Shown here piece by piece: positions 1-5,688 of a stretch of DNA of 9,379 nt. The DNA is from Minisyncoccota bacterium. GTDB lineage: Bacteria; Patescibacteriota; Minisyncoccia; UBA6257; 1-14-0-10-40-38. Numbering within the stretch: the first letter of the stretch is position 1; each line of letters opens with the position of its first letter. The stretch spans positions 1 to 9,379 of the forward strand of contig JAGVPS010000089.1 in the NCBI GenBank assembly GCA_020052135.1, written 5' to 3'. A program made the translations under genes and the position numbers. Below the pieces are notes generated by a model. That model searched no databases and was not told where the DNA came from. It worked only from the letters and a program-made list of their open reading frames with translations.

Positions 1-97
1 ACCCTACAAGGGAAAGGGAATTCATTATGCGGGTGAGATCATCCGGCGCAAGGCGGGTAAGAAGGTTGCCGGAGTTGGCGCCGAGGCCAAAAAATAA
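1..97 (+). CDS. rplF: Ribosomal protein L6 (uL6), C-terminal end only
   Basis: This is the last 31 codons of the large-subunit protein L6, which binds 23S rRNA near the sarcin-ricin loop and the factor-binding site. The reading frame begins at base 2 and ends with TAA at 95-97. The visible peptide starts PYKGKGIHYAGE and ends in a Lys/Ala/Gly-rich tail, matching the L6 family signature (NPYKGKGI-YxGE) followed by the usual basic C-terminus. The upstream part lies outside the window. Position directly before rplR is the standard spc operon order, which supports the call although only a fragment is visible. Confidence 0.93.
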   Translation, partial: PYKGKGIHYAGEIIRRKAGKKVAGVGAEAKK

Positions 98-102
98 AAC
101 GT

Positions 103-459
103 ATGAGAAACGCAAGAACACAAGGTGTAAAACGGATACGGAGAGCGCGGCGGGTGCGCACCCGCATCGCATACACGGGCGGACGCCCGCGCCTTTCTTT
201 GTTTCGCTCGGGCAAATATATGCATGCTCAGCTTATTGACGATGAAGCACGCAAAACACTCGTATCCGGATCCACGCGTGGTTTAAAAAAGAACAAAGAA
301 ACTAAAACCGAGCTCGCGGCGCTTTTAGGAGCTCACCTAGCGGAGAGGGCAAAAGCACTTGGTCTTACGAAAATCGTTCTTGATCGAGGGTCGTATAAGT
401 ATCACGGTCGGCTGAAGGCGCTGGCTGAAGCAATGAGAAAAAGCGGGTTACAATTCTAA
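103..459 (+). CDS. rplR: Ribosomal protein L18 (uL18)
   Basis: A 118-residue protein, normal length for bacterial L18, which binds 5S rRNA and helps dock the 5S particle into the central protuberance of the 50S subunit. Seen in the sequence: a strongly basic N-terminus (residues 1-22), the RPRLSLFRS block at 28-36, and the conserved DRGSYKYHGR-KALAEA stretch at 94-110 followed by the family-typical ending GLQF. The ATG at 103 lies five bases after the rplF stop and gives the expected N-terminus; no clear Shine-Dalgarno motif precedes it, so translation may be coupled to rplF. Its stop codon overlaps the rpsE start by one base (TAATG). Confidence 0.97.
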   Translation: MRNARTQGVKRIRRARRVRTRIAYTGGRPRLSLFRSGKYMHAQLIDDEARKTLVSGSTRGLKKNKETKTELAALLGAHLAERAKALGLTKIVLDRGSYKYHGRLKALAEAMRKSGLQF

Positions 460-989
460 TGCCTATGAAACCAAACAATCCAATGCATAGGGGAAGAGGT
501 GATCGACCGCAACGCCGGCCCATGCAGGCAAAAGACGAATTTTCGGAAAACGTCCTTGATATACGTCGGGTCACTCGTGTCACGGCCGGAGGAAAGCGCT
601 TTCGTTTTCGGGCAACTGTCATTATTGGCGATGAGAAAGGGCGTGTTGGCGTCGGTATCTCAAAAGGCCTTGATGTTCAGCAAGCAGTACAGAAAGCGCG
701 TTCGCAAGCAAAAAGAAACGTTATCTCTGTTCCGCTTCACGGAAGAACAATCGTGCATGAGACAGAGGCAAAGTTTAGCGCGGCGCATATTCGGCTGAAA
801 CCCGCAAGACCCGGCCATGGTCTTATTGCGGGGGGCGGAGCTCGAGCCGTGCTTGCTCTTGCTGGGGTAAAAGATGTTACCGCAAAGGCGCTCGGACGCA
901 CGCCAAATAAACTGACGAACGCGCTCGCGACCGTTGAGGCGTTGAAAAAGCTTCGCCGGGAAAAGCCGAAAGCAACAGAGCAGGTATGA
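459..989 (+). CDS. rpsE: Ribosomal protein S5 (uS5)
   Basis: A 176-residue small-subunit protein involved in decoding fidelity and mRNA entry. The N-terminal double-stranded-RNA-binding-like domain spans about residues 29-92 (DIRRVTRVTAGGKRF, then GDEKGRVGVGISKG), and the C-terminal domain about 100-165 contains GLIAGGGARAVLALAGV and AKALGR. Ahead of the first domain is an extra 25-28 residue Met/Pro/Arg-rich stretch, longer than in E. coli. A second in-frame ATG at 465 would remove only two residues, so the exact start is uncertain by that much; 459 is preferred because it forms a TAATG junction with rplR. The gene ends in TGA, the only TGA stop in the window. It is followed by rplO without an intervening rpmD. 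Confidence 0.97.
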   Translation: MPMKPNNPMHRGRGDRPQRRPMQAKDEFSENVLDIRRVTRVTAGGKRFRFRATVIIGDEKGRVGVGISKGLDVQQAVQKARSQAKRNVISVPLHGRTIVHETEAKFSAAHIRLKPARPGHGLIAGGGARAVLALAGVKDVTAKALGRTPNKLTNALATVEALKKLRREKPKATEQV

Positions 990-1010
990 GCACATTAGTA
1001 ATGAGTACAT
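986..1010 (+). repeat. Imperfect 10-base direct repeat at the rpsE/rplO junction
   Basis: ATGAGCACAT at 986-995 recurs as ATGAGTACAT at 1001-1010, a period of 15 bases with one C/T difference. The first copy spans the rpsE stop codon and the second fills most of the short gap before rplO. Neither ATG opens a reading frame joined to rplO. It may be a chance or slippage product; no function is claimed. Confidence 0.35.
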
Positions 1011-1013
1011 AAC

Positions 1014-1433
1014 ATGCAGATACATCTTTTAAGAAAAAATCCGGCACATACGCTTCCGCGCACGCGCGTCGGGCGCGGAGGAAAGCGGGGAACTACCTCA
1101 GGCAAGGGAACAAAGGGGCAGCGTTCCCGTTCGGGCCATCGCATTCGCCCGGCAGAGCGTGATTTTATTCAGCGCCTGCCAAAACTGCGGGGGTTTAAAA
1201 ACAAGCCGTACACCGAAACAGTTATTCCGGTCAATTTAGATCGCCTCCAGCATATGGAAAAGTCCACGGTAACTCCAGAATCTTTGCGCGCCGAGGGGAT
1301 TGTGCGAAAGAGCGGAGTCGTAAAGATTCTAGGGAGGGGAGAGATATCAAAGAAATTACTATTTTCCGGAGTAAAAGTATCCGCATCGGCACGAAAAAAG
1401 ATTGAAGCGGCGGGTGGCTCAATACAGAACTAA
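1014..1433 (+). CDS. rplO: Ribosomal protein L15 (uL15)
   Basis: A 139-residue large-subunit assembly protein, close to the usual 140-150. The N-terminal Gly/Arg-rich extension, which in known structures threads through 23S rRNA, is plain at residues 18-46 (RVGRGGKRGTTSGKGTKGQR, then SRSGHRIRP). The middle has RLPKLRGFKN (54-63), and the C-terminal domain ends with the KVSASARKKIEAAGG block typical of the family (121-135). The ATG at 1014 gives the canonical N-terminus with a LxxNP-like segment (RKNPAHTLP). The gap to rpsE is only 24 bases, too short for rpmD. The TAA stop overlaps the secY ATG by one base. No Shine-Dalgarno motif is evident. Confidence 0.97.
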   Translation: MQIHLLRKNPAHTLPRTRVGRGGKRGTTSGKGTKGQRSRSGHRIRPAERDFIQRLPKLRGFKNKPYTETVIPVNLDRLQHMEKSTVTPESLRAEGIVRKSGVVKILGRGEISKKLLFSGVKVSASARKKIEAAGGSIQN

Positions 1434-2704
1434 TGGAAAAGATACTCCAAATTTTTAAGATCAAAGACTTGCGGACGAAAGTCCTTATGGTGCTCCTATG
1501 GCTCATTGTGTTTCGATTACTCGCCGCCATTCCGATCCCGGGTTTTGATATTGCTCGGCTTCAGCAATTTTTTGCGTCGAACCAGCTTTTTGGCTTCCTG
1601 AATCTTTTCTCCGGAGGGGCGCTTGGCAATTTTTCCATTATGATGCTGGGTGTGGGGCCGTATATCACGGCAACCATCATCATGCAACTCCTCACCATGA
1701 TTTTCCCCGCCATGAAGGCGATGTACTACGAGGAGGGGCCGGTTGGGCGCGCGAAGTTCAATCGATATTCTCGGTGGCTCACGGTGCCGATGGCTCTGCT
1801 CCAGGGGTATGGCTTTTTGAATCTTTTGAAAAGCCAGGGAGTGCTCGGTGATTTGGGTTTTGCCCAGCTCATCACAAATGTCCTCGTGATTACCGCGGGC
1901 TCTGTGGCGCTCATGTGGATCGGAGAGCTTATTACGGAGTATAAGATCGGCAACGGCATATCGCTCATTATTTTTGCGGGTATTGTAAGCGGCGTTCCTG
2001 CGGCGGCGCGGTCAATTTTTCTTTCTTATGATCCCGCGCTTTTGCCGACCTATGTCGCTTTTTTAATTTTGAGCGTTGTCATTATCGCGGGTGTGGTGTT
2101 TGTAAATCAAGGAGAGCGTAAGATTCCCGTATCGTATTCAAAGCGTATTCGGGGAAACCGGATGTACGGAGGCTCCATGAGCTATCTGCCGCTTCGGGTA
2201 AATCAGGCGGGCGTTATTCCCATCATTTTTGCCATTTCCATACTTCTTTTTCCGCAATTTCTCGCGCAAATCGTTGCGGTGTTTTCGAGCGATCTTTCTT
2301 TGAAGTTGAACGGATGGGTAACCGGATTTTTAAATAACCAAGCCGCATACAGCATTATTTATTTTAGCTTGGTCGTGGTGTTTACTTATTTTTATACCGC
2401 AATTACGTTTGATCCAAAAGAAATTGCGAAAAATCTTCAGCGGAGCGGGGGATTTGTGCCGGGGATTCGGCCAGGGGAACCAACGGGCGACTTCATTGGA
2501 AATCTCACAAAGCGCATCACCTTCTTCGGCGCGATCTTCTTAGGTGTTGTCGCTATATTGCCTAATATCACCCAAATGATTACGGGAGTCCAAATTCTTA
2601 CCATCGGTGGCACTGCGCTTCTCATTGTGGTTTCCGTGGCGCTTGAATCCATGCAACAGGTAAATTCTCAACTCGTGCTTCGGGAATACGAGGGCTTTGA
2701 GTAG
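1433..2704 (+). CDS. secY: Protein translocase channel subunit SecY
   Basis: A 423-residue integral membrane protein forming the pore of the Sec translocon with SecE (and SecG), through which preproteins cross or enter the cytoplasmic membrane. About ten hydrophobic helices are visible, roughly at residues 17-37, 69-91, 117-133, 145-165, 174-193, 206-225, 258-282, 304-325, 361-380 and 385-405. Diagnostic stretches are the plug-region LNLFSGGALGNFSIMMLGVG (56-75), GERKIPVSYSKR (227-238), RMYGG (243-247), LPLRVNQAGVIPIIFA (252-267), and the ribosome/SecA-facing loop RPGEPTGDFI (346-355). The C-terminus LREYEGFE is typical. The start is set by TAATG coupling with rplO. Downstream lies an SDR gene rather than the expected adk. 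Confidence 0.98.
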   Translation: MEKILQIFKIKDLRTKVLMVLLWLIVFRLLAAIPIPGFDIARLQQFFASNQLFGFLNLFSGGALGNFSIMMLGVGPYITATIIMQLLTMIFPAMKAMYYEEGPVGRAKFNRYSRWLTVPMALLQGYGFLNLLKSQGVLGDLGFAQLITNVLVITAGSVALMWIGELITEYKIGNGISLIIFAGIVSGVPAAARSIFLSYDPALLPTYVAFLILSVVIIAGVVFVNQGERKIPVSYSKRIRGNRMYGGSMSYLPLRVNQAGVIPIIFAISILLFPQFLAQIVAVFSSDLSLKLNGWVTGFLNNQAAYSIIYFSLVVVFTYFYTAITFDPKEIAKNLQRSGGFVPGIRPGEPTGDFIGNLTKRITFFGAIFLGVVAILPNITQMITGVQILTIGGTALLIVVSVALESMQQVNSQLVLREYEGFE

Positions 2705-2731
2705 CCGCTCGGATGCTTTTAGCTGACGCCC

Positions 2732-3433
2732 ATGAATCTAAAAAATAAAATAGTTGTGATAATCGGAGGAAGTCAAGGTTTTGGCGCAGCTCTTGCAAAA
2801 TGTTTTATTGTTGAAGGATCTCAAGTTGTTATTGCGAGTAAAACAAAAAGCAGAATTGAAGCTACTGCGTCTAGTATCGGAGCTATGCCTTTTGTGGTTG
2901 ATGCGAGAAAAGAGGACGAAGTAAAAAAATTAGCCGAAACAGTCATTAAAAAATTTGGAGCTATTGATATCTGGGTTAATAGTGCCGGAGTGTTTAAAGT
3001 GTTCCCTAAAAATGAACTTATCGATATCAGTCGGGCACACGAGCTTTTTGATATTAATTTCTTTTCAACAGTATTTGGTTCGCGTACAGCACTTCTCTAT
3101 ATGAAAGAAGGAGGGGTGATTATTAATATACTCTCGAGTGCGGCGCTTGATGCGACGAGAGCAAAAAATGCCGAACTCTACGCTAGTAGTAAGTGGGCGG
3201 TGCGTGGGTATGTGGAAGCATTTCGAGCTGAGGTAGAAGATAGCGGTGTAGGTATAAATGTCTACTCCATTTATCCAGGAGGCATGAAAACACATCTGCA
3301 TGACGAAGCACTTCCTAAAGAATTCGAGAATTTCATGGATCCTCACGACGTTGCACAAAAAGTAATCAATAACTTGAAACAAGACGCGCCCGAACAAAAC
3401 CTTATTATTAAAAGACTAAAAGCAGAAATATAA
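2732..3433 (+). CDS. Short-chain dehydrogenase/reductase (SDR), substrate unknown
   Basis: A 233-residue classical SDR, expected to be a cytosolic NAD(P)-dependent oxidoreductase. Seen: a Rossmann nucleotide-binding motif IGGSQGFG at 11-18 (usual TGxxxGxG, with Ile in place of Thr), Asp57 in VVDAR, NSAG at 83-86 (usual NNAG), Asn109, Ser135/Ser136, and the active-site YASSK at 150-154 (Tyr150, Lys154), followed by YPGGMKT (181-187). Thus the catalytic tetrad Asn-Ser-Tyr-Lys looks complete. Lys37 after the second strand suggests NADP(H), an inference. The substrate cannot be told from sequence. Base composition differs from neighbours: by hand count 267 of 660 bases (2761-3420) are G or C, about 40 percent, against about 48-50 percent in sampled parts of secY and adk. 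It lies 27 bases after secY and ends in a hairpin, suggesting a separately acquired gene. Confidence 0.93.
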   Translation: MNLKNKIVVIIGGSQGFGAALAKCFIVEGSQVVIASKTKSRIEATASSIGAMPFVVDARKEDEVKKLAETVIKKFGAIDIWVNSAGVFKVFPKNELIDISRAHELFDINFFSTVFGSRTALLYMKEGGVIINILSSAALDATRAKNAELYASSKWAVRGYVEAFRAEVEDSGVGINVYSIYPGGMKTHLHDEALPKEFENFMDPHDVAQKVINNLKQDAPEQNLIIKRLKAEI

Positions 3434-3460
3434 TTATATATTTCTGCAAAAACCTTTTTT
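3422..3460 (+). terminator. Probable factor-independent terminator after the SDR gene
   Basis: A perfect 11-base-pair inverted repeat (3422-3432 with 3437-3447, left arm GCAGAAATATA) encloses a four-base loop ATTA and overlaps the SDR stop codon. A T6 run follows at 3455-3460 after seven intervening bases, so the fit to a classical terminator on the + strand is imperfect. On the opposite strand the same hairpin is followed at once by TTTTAGTCTTTT, so it could work in both directions. The stem is AT-rich, which weakens it. Confidence 0.45.
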
Positions 3461-3483
3461 ATTTTCACTAACCACGCTACAAT
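3455..3483 (+). promoter_or_regulatory. Candidate promoter for adk, possibly leaderless
   Basis: TACAAT at 3478-3483 is one base from the -10 consensus. A T-run at 3455-3460 sits 17 bases upstream where a -35 box would be, but matches TTGACA poorly. Initiation six or seven bases after the -10 box would fall at or next to the adk ATG at 3490, giving an mRNA with no leader. The absence of any Shine-Dalgarno motif before that ATG fits this. Prediction only. Confidence 0.4.
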
Positions 3484-3489
3484 ACGTTA

Positions 3490-4173
3490 ATGCACAAAAT
3501 TGCTGTTATCATCTATGGCCCGCCGGGATCAGGGAAAACCACGCAAACAGATCTCATTGCCCAGAAATATGGGCTTATTCGCTTTGATACAGGCAGGTAT
3601 ATCGAGGAGGCGATTAATGACCCAAAGAACGCGAGTGATCCAGTCGTGCAGGCACAAAAGAAGAATTATGAAACTGGGCTCCTCTGTGACCGAGATTGGG
3701 TGCATGGGATTGTTTCTACCGCGCTGAAACGGATTTTTGACGCGGGATACGGAGTCACGCTCGCTGGCTCTCCGCGGAGCAAAGAAGAGACATTCGATAA
3801 GCCGGGACGCAAAGGAGTGCTCACGATGCTCATGGAGGAATATGGGAAAGAGGGGGTGCATATCTTTTTGCTGAAGGTAGAGCCCTCGCGATCCATGCAT
3901 CGAAATAAGGTTCGAAAGTTGTGCTCGGTCTGCGCGCGGCAATATCTGGCCGAAGAAAGCGCGATACTCACGCGGTGCCCGTTTTGCGGGGCGGCACTTC
4001 GAACCCGAAAAGACGACGGTGAAGAAATTATTCGTGAACGGCTTAAAGAATTTGAAACTAAGACAAAAATTATTTTCCCTGGAATTCAAGAGATGGGTTT
4101 TCAAATTCATGAGGTAGACGGCGAGCAATTGCCCTATAAAGTGTTTAATGATATTGATCAATGGCTTTTGTAA
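3490..4173 (+). CDS. adk: Adenylate kinase-like nucleoside monophosphate kinase with zinc-type LID
   Basis: A 227-residue P-loop kinase, expected to transfer phosphate between ATP and a nucleoside monophosphate in the cytosol. The Walker A loop is GPPGSGKT at 10-17. The LID carries four cysteines, C145, C148, C163 and C166, in the CxxC-x14-CxxC pattern of zinc-binding adenylate kinases, followed by RKDDGEEIIRERL (173-185), with the arginines that in known enzymes contact phosphates. R138 and R142 match LID arginines. The monophosphate side is unusual: the STGDxLR motif reads DTGRYIE (33-39), losing its Arg, and DGFPR reads AGSPR (92-96). So the ATP side is standard while AMP recognition may be changed. 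It precedes map as in most spc operons, overlapping it by 13 bases. Adenylate kinase is the best call, but specificity for another nucleotide is possible. Confidence 0.85.
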   Translation: MHKIAVIIYGPPGSGKTTQTDLIAQKYGLIRFDTGRYIEEAINDPKNASDPVVQAQKKNYETGLLCDRDWVHGIVSTALKRIFDAGYGVTLAGSPRSKEETFDKPGRKGVLTMLMEEYGKEGVHIFLLKVEPSRSMHRNKVRKLCSVCARQYLAEESAILTRCPFCGAALRTRKDDGEEIIRERLKEFETKTKIIFPGIQEMGFQIHEVDGEQLPYKVFNDIDQWLL

Positions 4174-4922
4174 AAACTGCGCAAGAAATAGCGCTCATGC
4201 GCATTGCGGGAAAAATTTTAGGAAAAACCCTAGGAACGCTCAAAGGAGAAATACGTCCGGGAATTTCTGGATTGGAACTTGATAAACGAGCACGAAAGCT
4301 CATCGAAGCATTAGGTGGCGAACCAGCTTTTTTAGGCTACCGTCCTGATGGAGCAGATCGGCCATATCCGGCAACGCTTTGTGTTTCCATAAATGAAGTA
4401 GTGGTGCACGGAGTCCCTACCTCCCGAAAAATCAAGGAAGGAGATCTCGTGAAGCTTGATCTCGGTGTTCGCGTGAAAGGATACTATGCGGATGCGGCAA
4501 TTACCGTTGCGGTGGGGGAGATTCCCAAAGAAGCACGCACGCTCATTACCGCGACAGAAAAAGCGCTCCTGCGCGGCATTCGGGCGGCGCGGCCCGGGAA
4601 TGCGCTGGGTGATATTGGGCACTCCATACAAAAAGTTGCTCGGGCTCATGGGCTTTCGGTGATACGGGGCCTTACAGGGCATGGGATTGGTTCAAATCTG
4701 CATGAAGACCCGGTTGTATTAAATGAGGGCAACCCAGGGAAAGGTATGCGCTTAAAAGCAGGGATGACGATTGCTATCGAACCCATGTTTTCACTCGGCG
4801 CGAAGGATATTGTTCAGCAAAGCGACGAGGGATATGCAACAAAGGACAAAAGCCTTTCCGCGCACTTTGAGCACACGATACTCATCATGGATCGAGGCTC
4901 TGAAATTCTTACTATGCTATAA
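4161..4922 (+). CDS. map: Methionine aminopeptidase, type I
   Basis: A 253-residue metalloprotease that removes the initiator methionine from new proteins. All five expected metal ligands are visible: Asp100 (KLDLGV), Asp111 (YYADAA), His174 (TGHGIG), Glu207 (IEPMF) and Glu237 (HFEHT). The substrate-site histidines His83 (VVHGVP) and His181 (LHEDP) are also present, and spacing is close to the E. coli enzyme, so it should be active. No N-terminal zinc-finger extension is present, as expected of the short bacterial form. The ATG at 4161 lies inside the adk end (13-base overlap) and yields the standard N-terminus (K-T-x-x-E-I-x-x-M-R), so translation is probably coupled to adk. Its stop codon overlaps a strong-looking -10 element for the next gene. 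Confidence 0.97.
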   Translation: MAFVKTAQEIALMRIAGKILGKTLGTLKGEIRPGISGLELDKRARKLIEALGGEPAFLGYRPDGADRPYPATLCVSINEVVVHGVPTSRKIKEGDLVKLDLGVRVKGYYADAAITVAVGEIPKEARTLITATEKALLRGIRAARPGNALGDIGHSIQKVARAHGLSVIRGLTGHGIGSNLHEDPVVLNEGNPGKGMRLKAGMTIAIEPMFSLGAKDIVQQSDEGYATKDKSLSAHFEHTILIMDRGSEILTML

Positions 4923-4923
4923 T
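4915..4923 (+). promoter_or_regulatory. Extended -10 promoter element before the glycosyltransferase
   Basis: TGCTATAAT is a perfect extended -10 element (TGn plus TATAAT at 4918-4923) and overlaps the map stop codon. No good -35 box lies 16-18 bases upstream, but extended -10 promoters can do without one. Initiation would be expected near 4929-4931, about 26 bases before the ATG at 4956. It is a sequence match only and may be coincidental, since the match overlaps the last codons of map. Confidence 0.45.
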
Positions 4924-4924
4924 T

Positions 4925-4955
4925 GAAGCTCGAGAGGCTGTTATCTTAGAGCTTC
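4925..4955 (+). promoter_or_regulatory. Inverted repeat ending at the glycosyltransferase start codon
   Basis: GAAGCTC at 4925-4931 and GAGCTTC at 4949-4955 are exact reverse complements around a 17-base loop. T4924 can also pair with A4956, the first base of the start codon. In RNA read through from map, the hairpin would crowd the initiation site. No T-run follows, so it does not look like a terminator. The loop contains GAGAGG at 4932-4937, which resembles a Shine-Dalgarno motif but is 18 bases from the ATG, too far when unfolded. Confidence 0.35.
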
Positions 4956-5654
4956 ATGGCAAAACCTTTTCTCTCGCTCATTATTCCGGCGTCAAATGAT
5001 GCGGAGCAGTTGCCGCTCGCGCTCATTGAGGCCGATCGACTCTTTTCTGCGGAGCAATTTTCGTACGAAATTATCGTCGTGGACGATGGCTCAAAAGACG
5101 CGACTTCCGCGGCCGCAAAGCGCCTGAGTGAAGCACTCAAAAACATCAAAGTCATTGACAACACCGAACAGCGCGGCATTGGTACGGCAATGCATATCGG
5201 CATGCTATCGGCAAAAGGCACCTGGCGGATCATTATTCCGCAATCCACCGAAACATCCTTCGTATGGATCTGTGAAAAGTTAAGAAAGATGCAACCAGGA
5301 GCGAACGCGCATGTATTCCTTCTTGAGGGAACCCACTCCTTTTTTAGGAAATTCATCCGCTATGTGATGAGTATGATGCGCCGAATCTTATTTCAATCCC
5401 GTATTACTATTTTCTCGCCGATTGCCGCGTGCTTCTCGAGCGAAGCGGCGGCGCGCATTTTTCCACTTCTTCGAACAAAGCAGGAGGGGATGCTGGAAGC
5501 ACTGCTCATAGGCGAACGACTCGGGTATGTTCCCATAGAAACAACGCTTGTTCTCCCCGAATCCGAGAATCCACGGGAAAAGCCCTACTTGCAAACCCTT
5601 ATCGAAACCATTAAGATTCGTTGGTGGCTGTGGCGAAAAGCCTACAGATTTTAG
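4956..5654 (+). CDS. Family 2-like glycosyltransferase, DxD motif missing
   Basis: A 232-residue protein resembling the GT-A fold glycosyltransferase 2 family (dolichol-phosphate mannose synthase type), which move sugars from nucleotide donors to lipid or glycan acceptors. Seen: N-terminal strand LSLIIPASND (6-15), EIIVVDDGSKDAT (38-50) with the nucleotide-binding Asp pair, and RGIGTAMHIGMLSAKGTW (73-90), matching the usual RGxGxAxxxGxxxAxGD region. Where families normally have a DxD (DADL-like) metal motif, this one reads IIIPQSTET (92-100), with no Asp. The later segment GERLGYVPIETTLVLPES (186-203) fits the family C-terminal part. There is no clear membrane helix; the basic aromatic tail IRWWLWRKAYRF may touch the membrane (inference). 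Donor and acceptor are unknown, and it may be a catalytically altered or regulatory member. Confidence 0.8.
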   Translation: MAKPFLSLIIPASNDAEQLPLALIEADRLFSAEQFSYEIIVVDDGSKDATSAAAKRLSEALKNIKVIDNTEQRGIGTAMHIGMLSAKGTWRIIIPQSTETSFVWICEKLRKMQPGANAHVFLLEGTHSFFRKFIRYVMSMMRRILFQSRITIFSPIAACFSSEAAARIFPLLRTKQEGMLEALLIGERLGYVPIETTLVLPESENPREKPYLQTLIETIKIRWWLWRKAYRF

Positions 5655-5688
5655 TTTTCGATTACCCATTACCAATGACCGACGACTT

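Noticed and set aside
987..989. Reassigned TGA codon (Gly, as in Gracilibacteria or Absconditabacteria)
   Set aside because: TGA occurs once, at the natural end of rpsE, and no gene in the window contains an internal in-frame TGA, so the standard bacterial code is sufficient.
2697..2725. Promoter for the SDR gene in the secY tail (TTGAGT at 2697-2702)
   Set aside because: No acceptable -10 box is found at the right distance; the SDR gene is as likely to be read through from secY.
3529..4161. 210-codon open frame on the - strand opposite adk, and a 204-codon one opposite lysS/serS at 7366-7980
   Set aside because: Both are antisense to well-supported genes, have no recognisable domain and show shadow-like composition.
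5548..5688. Extended GreA reading frame starting at 5548
   Set aside because: The 47 extra codons overlap the glycosyltransferase gene in another frame and do not resemble GreA; the ATG at 5689 gives the family N-terminus and usual length.
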